Shown here: positions 1-6,333 of the stretch, piece after piece
Numbering within the stretch: position 1 is the stretch's first letter
Layout: the number at the start of each line of letters is the position of its first letter
Assembly: GCA_023261525.1 (NCBI GenBank)
Contig: JAHFOU010000117.1
Span: 1-7,067 of the forward strand
Origin: Planctomycetota bacterium
GTDB taxonomy: Bacteria; Planctomycetota; SBBH01; JAHFOU01
Direction: 5' to 3'
Length of the DNA stretch: 7,067 nt
Program-made: the position numbers and the translations under genes
The notes under the pieces: model-generated
Seen by the model: only the letters and a program-made list of their open reading frames with translations
Database searches by the model: none
What the model was told of the DNA's origin: nothing

Positions 1-849
1 ATGGGCGGGAACCCGGCTAATGGAACGGATCCGATGGGGTTGGCTGGAAGCGTGCATGAGAATTTCGTAGAGGACCAAGTCAAGAAAGCTGATCGTGAAG
101 GCGGGGTCGTGAATCGTGCCAATGCGGTCGCGAGACAAACTGCCTACTTCCTATGGGATGTGATTTCCCTTGGAGCTCTGCATCGACAGGATCAGTTGAT
201 TGAAGATTTGCAGCAGCAGACCGGACATGGCGTCTCCTCTACGGACCCAGCCTATTTGCAGGGTAGCGCGACGAATCTCGCCTATTCAGCTACCACAGGC
301 GTTGTCATCTTCGGGACCGGCGGGGCTGCGGCTGCCCTGCCTGCCTTGGGTGGGCGGGCGCTTGCAGCAGGACTTGTAGGAGCGACGGCATCGCGCATGT
401 CGCTGGCAGGAGACGATGCAACCGCCGCTTCAATCGGATCCTCTCGCCGTCACACTTCGGAGGATTATGTCGTTGGGGATTTCCTGGGGTTTGGGTTTGG
501 GGCTGCTGGTGGCACGTTTAGTGCTCCCCAGCCTCAGTTTGAACCTACCCCCTGCCCATGGGGGGAGGATGTGGTTGGGTACACGCCGCATGCTCGTGCA
601 TTTACTCCAACGGGAGAATTGAGTTCCGAAGCGCTACAGGGAGCCAAGCAAATTATCCCGCCAGGAAAGCTTGGCAACCCCGCAATTCCTTCGGGATTCG
701 CCAAATACAGCACACAGACATTTCAAAGCTCGTCGGGTTCTTTTTTTCAAGTGCATTTCTATCAGAACCCTGCGACTGAAGAGGTTTTTTATGGACTCGA
801 CTACAAGTCGAAATTCGTTAGGACTTTTGTTCCCGCCGGAAGTCACTAA
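1..849 (+). CDS. Rhs-family polymorphic toxin, C-terminal end (5' partial)
   Basis: This is the 3' end of an Rhs/YD-repeat gene whose start lies before the window. The first codon is ATG, but GGNPANGTDPMGL (residues 2-14) matches the conserved end of the Rhs core (consensus near DPxGL), so the ATG is very probably internal. In known Rhs proteins the core forms a shell and the part after DPxGL is a variable toxin released by self-cleavage. Here about 268 residues follow. Residues 15-90 are polar and probably helical. Residues 95-135 are rich in Gly, Ala, Val and Leu and could insert in a membrane or act as a pretoxin linker. Residues 172-190 are Pro-rich. Residues 208-282 form a compact end domain with aromatic patches (FFQVHFY 248-254, VFYGLDYK 262-269) and candidate catalytic residues H252, D267 and K269. 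I cannot assign an activity; a nuclease is common for such small end domains but is unproven here. The stop overlaps the next gene (TAATG). Composition is AT-richer than the rest of the window. Confidence 0.85.
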   Translation: MGGNPANGTDPMGLAGSVHENFVEDQVKKADREGGVVNRANAVARQTAYFLWDVISLGALHRQDQLIEDLQQQTGHGVSSTDPAYLQGSATNLAYSATTGVVIFGTGGAAAALPALGGRALAAGLVGATASRMSLAGDDATAASIGSSRRHTSEDYVVGDFLGFGFGAAGGTFSAPQPQFEPTPCPWGEDVVGYTPHARAFTPTGELSSEALQGAKQIIPPGKLGNPAIPSGFAKYSTQTFQSSSGSFFQVHFYQNPATEEVFYGLDYKSKFVRTFVPAGSH

Positions 850-1211
850 TGAAGGTGCGCTGTGTTCGTCTGTTGAATTCAAAAGGGCTCCCCGAGGAGC
901 ACTCTGAGTGGGTCGTGCTTGAGAAAATCTACCATGTCCTTGAGTTATCCGCAGGACGCGAGCGAATTACTGTGCGCATTCTAGGGGAGATCGAAATGAC
1001 TCCGGCCATCTACGATCTGCGACAATTTGAGATTGTCAGTCCAAAAATCCCCCCGAATTGGATTCTGTGTCGACCGACTCTGGATCAAATCGAATTCACT
1101 CCTGCATCTTGGGCGCGTTCCGGATTTTGGGAAGATTTCTTTAATGGGATGCCTGATGCAATCAACTGCTTTGAAACGGAGCGACAGAAAATTATGGAAT
1201 TTGATCCGTGA
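849..1211 (+). CDS. Probable immunity protein for the Rhs toxin
   Basis: This encodes a 120-residue soluble protein with no signal peptide or membrane segment. Its ATG overlaps the toxin stop by one base (TAATG), and there is no strong Shine-Dalgarno, so translation probably depends on re-initiation after the toxin. Position directly after an Rhs C-terminus, small size and acidic character fit a cognate immunity protein that binds and blocks the toxin in the producing cell. Visible features are an N-terminal beta-rich part (MKVRCVRLL, then WVVLEKIYHVLEL at 21-33), a central FEIVSPKIPPNW (60-71), and a C-terminal WARSGFWEDFF segment (88-98) followed by a helix. This layout reminds me of a recurrent family of small proteins beside polymorphic toxins, but I cannot name it with certainty. 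The immunity role is inferred from gene order; the reading frame itself is well supported by the overlaps on both sides. Confidence 0.72.
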   Translation: MKVRCVRLLNSKGLPEEHSEWVVLEKIYHVLELSAGRERITVRILGEIEMTPAIYDLRQFEIVSPKIPPNWILCRPTLDQIEFTPASWARSGFWEDFFNGMPDAINCFETERQKIMEFDP

Positions 1212-1420
1212 CTGCCATGCCCGAAAAATCTCCAAGGGTCGTGCAAATTGGTAATGAGGTTTTCCTATGGGTTGAGCAGGATTCGTCTGTCATGCTCAAA
1301 ACCTCCGAACCCCATGGCGACCCTGTCGAATTAACTAAGCAGGAGGCTCGGCACCTGGCGAAGACTCTTCAGCAATTCGCTGATCAGATCGACGTGGACG
1401 ATACAACCAAAAATCGCTAA
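1208..1420 (+). CDS. Small hypothetical protein in the Rhs toxin/immunity cassette
   Basis: This encodes 70 residues if it begins at the GTG that overlaps the previous stop (GTGA), or 67 from the ATG at 1217. Neither start has a clear Shine-Dalgarno. The GTGA overlap favours coupled translation from the immunity gene, so I give the longer form, but the start is uncertain. The protein is soluble and acidic. It has a beta-like stretch (VVQIGNEVFLWVEQDSSVMLK) and then ELTKQEARHLAKTLQQFADQID, which should form a helix. I do not recognise a named family. Gene order suggests a second immunity or accessory factor, an orphan immunity gene kept from an earlier toxin exchange, or a protein unrelated to the toxin. 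Its composition matches the two genes before it and not the GC-rich DNA that follows, so it probably arrived with them. Confidence 0.6.
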   Translation: MTAMPEKSPRVVQIGNEVFLWVEQDSSVMLKTSEPHGDPVELTKQEARHLAKTLQQFADQIDVDDTTKNR

Positions 1421-1581
1421 AGGAGCGGCAAGCCGGGAAGGGGAACTGACGATGGCACGACCGACCATGCCTCGACGTCATTGCCGCATCTTGTCTCCCA
1501 GCAATGCCGGGGTCTGCCTGAGCACTGTTGTACGTAGCTAAAGTCTTTCCTCTTACGGGAGCCTATCGTCCCGCTTGAGCG
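1421..1581. other. Intergenic spacer at the edge of the Rhs cassette
   Basis: This spacer separates the end of the cassette from the stop of the convergent transporter gene. No convincing gene is present. A 29-codon reading frame (1452-1541, + strand) has a purine-rich AAGGGGA eight bases before its ATG, but its product is basic and resembles nothing I know. Two short inverted repeats lie at the right end: CGGGA/TCCCG (1556-1560 and 1569-1573, 8-base loop) and GAGC/GCTC (1577-1580 and 1585-1588, 4-base loop, with the transporter stop codon inside). Neither is followed by a T-run on either strand, so neither is a standard intrinsic terminator, though they could slow polymerase between convergent genes. 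The GC content shifts in and just after this stretch. Confidence 0.5.
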
Positions 1582-2805
1582 CTAGCTCTCAACAAAATCC
1601 AAATCCTTCCCATGCGTCTCGTGCAAGCCCGCCAGGGACACCAGGGCCAGGACGCACACCACCCCGCCCACCACCGCCGCGGCCCCGATCGGCCCCCGGG
1701 ACGCCTTCAGGAAAAGGAACGCCGCCGTCATCGGCACCAGGGCCCCGCGCACCAGGTTGGGCGCCGTCGTGGCCACCGTCGCCCTCAGGTTCGTCCCGAA
1801 GTGCTCCGCCGCCGTCGTCACGAAGACCGCCCAGTAGCCGCCCCCGACCCCCAGGCCGAAGCAGAGCGAGTACAGCACCCCGGGCGTGGGGGCCTTCAAG
1901 CCCAGGAAGGCCGCCGCGGCGGCGCCCGTCAGCAGGATGAAGGCGAACAGGACGCCCCGGCGGCTCCCCAGGCGCTGGCTCAGGAAGCCCGTCAGGAAGT
2001 CCCCGATCGCCAGCCCCGTGTAGCACCAGAGCACGGCCTTCCCGGCGACCGGCGCCTCGGTCATGCCCATGGCCTTGCCCAGCTCCGGGCTGAAGAGGAC
2101 CAGGATGCCGATCACGAACCAGATCGGCAGGCCCACCCCGACGCAGCAGAGGTAGCGCAGGAGGCGGGAGGGGGAGCGCAGGATCAGCAGGAGATCCCCC
2201 CGGCTGTGGGTGCCGGCCTTCAGGGTCGAGAACATCCCCGACTCCGAGACCCGGATGCGCAGGAGGAGCAGGAGGATGCCCATGACCCCACCCAGGAGGT
2301 AGGCCATGCGCCAGTCCAGGAACTGGGCCACGAGGGAGGCGGCGATGGCGCCCATCACCCCGATGCCCGCGATGAGCATGGTGCCGTAGCCCCGGGTCTC
2401 CTTGGACATCAACTCGCTGACCAGGGTGACGCCGGCGCCCAGCTCCCCGGCCAGGCCGATGCCCGCGATCAGGCGCCAGGCCGCGTACGCCGGCACCGTG
2501 TGCACGAAGGCGTTGGCCAGGTTGGCCACGGAATACATCAGGATGGAGCCGAACAGCACCGACAGGCGGCCCTTCTTGTCCCCGAGGATGCCCCAGAGGA
2601 AGCCGCCCAGGAGCATGCCCGTCATCTGCATGCTCATGAGGTGGGCGCCGGTCCCGGTCAGGGCCTCCCCGGAGACGCCGATGTCCGTCAGGCTGCGGGT
2701 GCGGACGACGGCGAAGAGGATGAGGTCGTAGATGTCGACGAAATACCCGAGGGACGCCAGGAGGACGGCCCCCCGGACGGTCCGGGATGCGGACGGGCTG
2801 GACAT
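1582..2805 (-). CDS. Major facilitator superfamily transporter, 12 membrane helices
   Basis: This encodes a complete 407-residue inner-membrane secondary transporter. Features of the superfamily in order: a first helix with acidic residues D24 and D27 (GYFVDIYDLILF), as in metabolite:proton symporter branches; loop motif A GDKKGRLSVL (75-84) between helices 2 and 3; RLIAGIGLAGELGAG (111-125) in helix 4; a long cytoplasmic loop near 184-212 between the two six-helix halves; a weaker motif A copy GDFLTGFLSQRLGSRR (268-283); and a C-terminal ETHGKDLDFVE (396-406), a tail seen in sugar/metabolite-type members. The substrate cannot be read from sequence; a small organic acid or sugar driven by protons is a reasonable inference. 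The start is secure: an in-frame TAA lies three codons upstream of the ATG, and no Shine-Dalgarno is present, consistent with a leaderless message. It is divergent from the M16-like lipoprotein gene and convergent with the Rhs cassette. Confidence 0.92.
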   Translation of the reverse strand: MSSPSASRTVRGAVLLASLGYFVDIYDLILFAVVRTRSLTDIGVSGEALTGTGAHLMSMQMTGMLLGGFLWGILGDKKGRLSVLFGSILMYSVANLANAFVHTVPAYAAWRLIAGIGLAGELGAGVTLVSELMSKETRGYGTMLIAGIGVMGAIAASLVAQFLDWRMAYLLGGVMGILLLLLRIRVSESGMFSTLKAGTHSRGDLLLILRSPSRLLRYLCCVGVGLPIWFVIGILVLFSPELGKAMGMTEAPVAGKAVLWCYTGLAIGDFLTGFLSQRLGSRRGVLFAFILLTGAAAAAFLGLKAPTPGVLYSLCFGLGVGGGYWAVFVTTAAEHFGTNLRATVATTAPNLVRGALVPMTAAFLFLKASRGPIGAAAVVGGVVCVLALVSLAGLHETHGKDLDFVES

Positions 2806-2827
2806 GCCCGGGGATTATAGGGATAAG
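2799..2827 (+). promoter_or_regulatory. Candidate promoter for the M16-like lipoprotein gene
   Basis: On the plus strand, TGGACA (2799-2804, five of six matches to TTGACA) and GATAAG (2822-2827, four of six matches to TATAAT) are separated by exactly 17 bases. Seven bases then lead to the ATG at 2835, again implying a very short or absent leader. The -35 overlaps the first codons of the divergent transporter, and the two -10 regions lie side by side within the inverted repeat TTAT-AGGG-ATAA (2815-2826). A purine stretch AGGG (2819-2822) is too far from the ATG (12 bases) to be a normal ribosome binding site. Confidence 0.4.
2814..2819 (-). promoter_or_regulatory. -10 box (TATAAT) for the MFS transporter gene
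   Basis: Reading the minus strand, a perfect TATAAT is followed by eight bases (CCCCGGGC) and then the ATG at 2805. This spacing puts the expected transcription start on or next to the A of the ATG, so the message would have almost no leader. No good -35 is present: the best candidate, TCCTCA (2841-2836) at a 16-base spacing, matches TTGACA at three of six positions. The AT-rich hexamer stands out in very GC-rich surroundings. Confidence 0.55.
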
Positions 2828-2834
2828 TAGCCGC

Positions 2835-5108
2835 ATGAGGATTCCGCTCCTGGCCGCCGTCCTGCTCGCCGGATGCGCCGGACCCTCCACCCCGTCCTCC
2901 CCCGCCGCGCCGGCCGTCTACCACGCCACCCTGGCCAACGGGCTGAGGGTGGTCCTCTGCGAGGACGACACCGTCCCGATGCTGGCCATGAAGCTCTCCT
3001 TCCGCGTGACCTGGCGGGACGAGCCTCCCGGCCAGGAGGGCATCCGCTTCCTGGGCCTGGCCTCGGTGACCGACCTGCCCGGGCTGACGGAACGGGTGGA
3101 GCAGGTGGGGGGCTGGTGGGATCCCACCAACCACTATCCCGAGGTCCGCTCCCAGGACATCGTCCTCTCCCCGCGGGACCTCCCGCTGGGGGTAGGGGTG
3201 TTCCGCGAGATGCTGGAGTCCACCACCACGGGCAGCGCACGGGCCGCGGAGCTCTTCCGCAAGGAGCGGGGGGACTACCTGCAGTACATGCGGGCCCAGG
3301 CGGCCCCCGACCCCCTGGACGCCGCGGGCTTCGCCGAACCCTTCGCCCACAACGACCCCTCCGGGGTGAAGGAGGCCCTGAACTCCCTGACGGAGGAGGA
3401 GTTCCTGGCCTTCCGGGGCCGCCACTTCGCCCCGACCCGGGCGGAGGTGACCCTGGTCGGCGCCTTCCACCCGGCGGAGGCCCTGGCCCTCCTGAAACGG
3501 GAGCTGGGAGGCCTCCCGAATCCTCCCGAGGCCATCCCCCAGCCCCAGGTCTTCCGCCGCTTCCTGCCGGGGCGGCGCCGCTGGAACGGGTCCGCGCCAA
3601 CGCTCCGCGTGGGCTACCCCGTGCCCGCCGCCGTGCCGGCCCTCACCATGAAGGCGGTGTCCCTGGCCCTGAGGGAGGCCCTGACCGAGGTCCCCGAGCT
3701 GAAGGCCTGCCAGGTCCGGACCGACACCCGGCCGGGCCAGAGACTGCTGAGGATCGAATGCCCCGGCGCCTCCAAGACCCTCCTGCCCCTGGTCGACAAG
3801 CGCCTGGATACCTTCGTCGCGGACCTGGACGAGGCCCGGACCCGCCGGGCCGCGGACAAGGTCCACCAGCTCATGGCCGTCGGCCCGCCGACCCGTTTCG
3901 GCAACGTGTACTGGCTGAGCTGGGCCCTGGCCTTCGAGGCCGAGCCCCTGGCCTGGGAGTGGAGGAACCCCTGGACGGAGCTCGGGCGCCTGGCCACCCT
4001 GAAGCCCGGGGCCCTGCAGTCGGCCGCCGCCTCCATCCTGGTGCCCGCCCGCCGCCTGGTCCTGGCCGAGGACGTGGAGGCCGCGGAGGAGACGACGGGG
4101 GAGGCCGTGGTCGGCCCCCCGGCGTTCCCCTTCCCGGACGAGCCGCCGCCGGCGGAGCCCTCAGCCCCCGGCCCCAGCTACCTCAATCCCCGGGTCCGCC
4201 GCCTGGCCGGGGGAAGCCTGTTCTTCCTGGAGAGCCCCGCCCGTCCCTGGTTCAGCGTGGCCGGGATCCTCCCGCGCGGGACCCTGGACCGGGACACCGC
4301 GGCCTATGTCGAGCGCCTCGAGAAGACCCACCCCGAGGGGGCGGAGAAGAAAGAGGAGCGCACCCTCGCGCTCCAGGCCGGGGGGGACGCCCTGGTCCTC
4401 AAGTTCCAGGGCCCCTGCCAGGACGCGGGGGCCCTCCTGGAGCAGATCCGGAAGATCCAGGCCTGGCTCGGCCAGGCCCCGGCCTCGGGCCCCGGGTGGA
4501 CCTGGATGGTCTGCGGCCCCGGGCCCGCCGAGGGCCTGGAAGCCGCCTTCCGTCCCGAGCCCCGGACGCCCGTCGCGGCCGTGCTCGTGCGGCCCGCGGC
4601 GCCGGCCTTCCTCGTCCGGATCCCGCTCGGGCGACCCCGGGACGCCGAGTCCCGGGCGGCCGTGCGCCTGCTGACCCGCTGGCTGACCCCGGAGGTCAGG
4701 ACCCAGCAGCGCTACGGCCCCTTCACCCTGGACCTGCCCAAGATCGAGCCCGCGCCCGAGGACGTCTCCCTCCCGAGGGATGCGGCCGGGGACAGCCTGA
4801 TCCTCCGCTTCCCGTCCGGGAACCCCCAGGAGTGCCTGGCCTGGCTGAAGGCCGGGGCCGGCACCTCCACCCTGACCCAGGGCCCCATGGACCACCTGCG
4901 CGGCCATGCCCTGGCCTCCCTCCTGGGGGATTTCGGGGGCTCCCCCGGGGACGCCCTGCTCGCCGCGGTCATGGCGCCCTGGGAAGGGGGGGCGGATGCC
5001 CGGATCTACGACGAGGAGGAGAGCGCCCTGAGGACGATGACCCCGGAACGCTTCCAGGCCGTCATCCGGAGCTGGCTGGAGGGCGCCGCGCTTCCGGAAG
5101 GGCCATGA
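2835..5108 (+). CDS. M16-like lipoprotein lacking the zinc-binding motif (probable pseudo-peptidase)
   Basis: This encodes 757 residues. The start at 2835 is chosen because it gives a lipoprotein signal, MRIPLLAAVLLAGC, with C14 as the lipidated residue and Ala at +2, predicting an outer-membrane lipoprotein. The ATG at 2787 would bury this signal. The N-terminal half follows M16 metallopeptidases: ATLANGLRVVLCEDDTVPM (31-49), RDEPPGQEGI (61-70), FRKERGDYLQYMR (141-153), then LTEEEFLAFRGRHFAPTRAEVTLVGAF (185-211). Where active enzymes carry HxxEH after the RDEPPG segment, this protein reads FLGLA (72-76), and the region of the third zinc ligand (YLQYMR) has no Glu. A second M16-like half begins near 450 (NPRVRRLAGGSLFFL) and ends with ALRTMTPERFQAVIRSWL (731-748), also without HxxEH. 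Residues 430-447 are a Pro/Glu-rich linker. Length and two-half layout fit the family. It is probably a binding or scaffold protein in the envelope. It overlaps the next gene by ATGA. Confidence 0.85.
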   Translation: MRIPLLAAVLLAGCAGPSTPSSPAAPAVYHATLANGLRVVLCEDDTVPMLAMKLSFRVTWRDEPPGQEGIRFLGLASVTDLPGLTERVEQVGGWWDPTNHYPEVRSQDIVLSPRDLPLGVGVFREMLESTTTGSARAAELFRKERGDYLQYMRAQAAPDPLDAAGFAEPFAHNDPSGVKEALNSLTEEEFLAFRGRHFAPTRAEVTLVGAFHPAEALALLKRELGGLPNPPEAIPQPQVFRRFLPGRRRWNGSAPTLRVGYPVPAAVPALTMKAVSLALREALTEVPELKACQVRTDTRPGQRLLRIECPGASKTLLPLVDKRLDTFVADLDEARTRRAADKVHQLMAVGPPTRFGNVYWLSWALAFEAEPLAWEWRNPWTELGRLATLKPGALQSAAASILVPARRLVLAEDVEAAEETTGEAVVGPPAFPFPDEPPPAEPSAPGPSYLNPRVRRLAGGSLFFLESPARPWFSVAGILPRGTLDRDTAAYVERLEKTHPEGAEKKEERTLALQAGGDALVLKFQGPCQDAGALLEQIRKIQAWLGQAPASGPGWTWMVCGPGPAEGLEAAFRPEPRTPVAAVLVRPAAPAFLVRIPLGRPRDAESRAAVRLLTRWLTPEVRTQQRYGPFTLDLPKIEPAPEDVSLPRDAAGDSLILRFPSGNPQECLAWLKAGAGTSTLTQGPMDHLRGHALASLLGDFGGSPGDALLAAVMAPWEGGADARIYDEEESALRTMTPERFQAVIRSWLEGAALPEGP

Positions 5109-6274
5109 GGGCGAATCCCCTCCTGGCGGCCGCCGCCGCCCTCGCGGCCTTCCTGGCCGTCCACCTGGCCCATTTCGGCTGGCGCCCCTCGGCCCTCTGC
5201 GACGTCGGGAGCGAGCCCCTGCGCCAGAGCGAACGCTACCGGGTCTCCGCGGCGCGCAACCTCAGGCCCGGCTTCGTCGTGATGGACGGGAAGGACGCCG
5301 GCGGCTACGACGGGCAGTACTACTTCTTCGTGGCCTGCGACCCCCTGGCCCTGCACGCGGAAGGCGGCTGGGCGGACCCCTACTACTGGCAACGCGTCCT
5401 CCATCCCGCCCTGGCCTGGATCCTGGGCGGGGGGGCGCCCGAGCGCATCCCCCTGGCCATGGCCGCCGTCACCGGGGGCGCCATCCTCCTGGGCGCCTGG
5501 TGCCTGCTGGAGCTGGGATCGGGAGGATGGTGGGTCCTGGCCTACGCCCTGGGCGCGGGCCACCTCTACGGGCTCCAGCGCTCCGTCGGCGGCCCGGCGC
5601 TCAGCCTGGCCCTGAGCCTGGCGGCCCTGCTGGCCTGGCGGAGGGGGAGGGTCCTGCCCTGCGCCCTCCTGCTGGCCCTGGCCCTCCTGGCCCGGGAGAG
5701 CGCCATTCTCGTGGTGCTCCCCCTGGGGCTCTGGGCCTTCGCCGGAGGGCGCCGGCGGGACGGCCTCCTGGTCCTGCTCTCCGTCCTGCCCCTGCTGGGG
5801 TGGAACCTGGTCCTCCGCGCCCGCCTCGGCGGCCTGGGGCTGGCGACCTCGGGGAATCACGTGGGCCTGCCCCTGGCCGGCATGCTGGCGAGGGCCTTCA
5901 GCCTCCAGGGCTCGGGCGTGGACTTCTCCGCCTCGAGCCGGGGCCTGGCCAACAACGCCGCCCTCCTGCTCTTCCTGGGCTACGCGGTCTGGGTGGCCAT
6001 CGACGCCGCACGTTCCTTCCTCCGCAAGGGTCCCACCCTCTGGGGCCTGCTCTACCTGGGCCACGCCCTCTTCTTCTGTTGCCTGGCGAAGGGGCCCCTG
6101 GTGGACTTGAACGGGGCCACCCGGCCCTTCCTGCCCGTCCTGCCCTTCCTGGTCCTGGACCGCGCGGGGGACCCGGACCGGGCCCGCTGGGGGGTTCTGG
6201 GCGGGGGGCTCCTGCTCAGCGCGGCCGTCCTGGCCAAGACCACCCTGGACCATCCCGAATTCCACCTTTTCTGA
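5105..6274 (+). CDS. Multi-spanning membrane protein, GT-C-like cell-surface glycopolymer family
   Basis: This encodes 389 residues starting at the ATG inside the ATGA overlap with the lipoprotein gene. A GGAAGGG lies only two bases from that ATG, too close to be an ideal ribosome site, so coupling to the upstream gene is likely. The first helix is at about 4-22. A non-membrane loop follows with GGYDGQYYFFVACDPLAL (66-83) and YYWQRVLHPALAW (93-105). These motifs resemble a family annotated as cell-surface glycopolymer formation proteins (AZOBR_p60025 type), which look like GT-C glycosyltransferases. About eight to ten helices come next, with LLARESA (194-200) and NGATRPFLPVLPFL (336-349), also typical of lipid-linked-sugar transferases. 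The likely role is adding or moving a sugar from a polyprenyl-phosphate donor on the outer face of the inner membrane; this is inference from family likeness. The donor, acceptor and exact catalytic Asp (D64, D69 or D79 are candidates) cannot be settled. Confidence 0.75.
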   Translation: MRANPLLAAAAALAAFLAVHLAHFGWRPSALCDVGSEPLRQSERYRVSAARNLRPGFVVMDGKDAGGYDGQYYFFVACDPLALHAEGGWADPYYWQRVLHPALAWILGGGAPERIPLAMAAVTGGAILLGAWCLLELGSGGWWVLAYALGAGHLYGLQRSVGGPALSLALSLAALLAWRRGRVLPCALLLALALLARESAILVVLPLGLWAFAGGRRRDGLLVLLSVLPLLGWNLVLRARLGGLGLATSGNHVGLPLAGMLARAFSLQGSGVDFSASSRGLANNAALLLFLGYAVWVAIDAARSFLRKGPTLWGLLYLGHALFFCCLAKGPLVDLNGATRPFLPVLPFLVLDRAGDPDRARWGVLGGGLLLSAAVLAKTTLDHPEFHLF

Positions 6275-6333
6275 AGCGGGAAAGGCCCCGGCGCGTCCTG
6301 GATCCACAGGCCCCCATCCCGAGGAGACGGACC
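6275..6333. other. Short spacer before the HtrA-like gene
   Basis: Fifty-nine bases separate the membrane protein stop from the protease ATG. The palindrome TGGATCCA (6299-6306) sits in a weak CCTG/CAGG inverted repeat (6297-6300 and 6307-6310), but there is no T-run, so no intrinsic terminator is visible. I see no clear -35/-10 pair. Read-through from the upstream pair is therefore possible. Confidence 0.45.
6321..6326 (+). promoter_or_regulatory. Shine-Dalgarno (GAGGAG) for the HtrA-like gene
   Basis: GAGGAG lies seven bases before the ATG at 6334 and fixes that start. It is the only strong Shine-Dalgarno at a gene start in the window; the other starts are overlapping or apparently leaderless. 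Confidence 0.75.

Noticed and set aside
1452..1541. 29-codon frame with a purine-rich stretch upstream
   Set aside because: It is very short, has no recognisable family, and gives no clear sign of selection. It could be a transposase remnant, but nothing in the sequence proves it.
1556..1588. Inverted repeats CGGGA/TCCCG and GAGC/GCTC as a bidirectional terminator
   Set aside because: Stems are only five and four base pairs and no T-run follows on either strand.
2787..2834. Upstream ATG at 2787 as the start of the M16-like gene
   Set aside because: It would place 16 polar residues before a clear lipoprotein signal peptide and overlap the divergent transporter gene.
1589..2890. Long open frames antisense to or shifted within the transporter gene, including + strand 1612-2820
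   Set aside because: They are low-complexity, rich in Gly, Pro, Arg, Ala and His, and arise because the very GC-rich DNA has few stop codons. The transporter frame has clear membrane helices and family motifs.
2873..5104. Long + strand frame that runs into the membrane protein frame at 5105
   Set aside because: Its part before 5105 overlaps the M16-like gene and reads as Pro/Gly/Arg-rich nonsense. The real gene begins at the ATGA overlap with a hydrophobic helix.
6297..6310. CCTG/CAGG inverted repeat around TGGATCCA as terminator or operator
   Set aside because: The stem is too short, there is no T-run, and such palindromes are expected by chance at this GC content.
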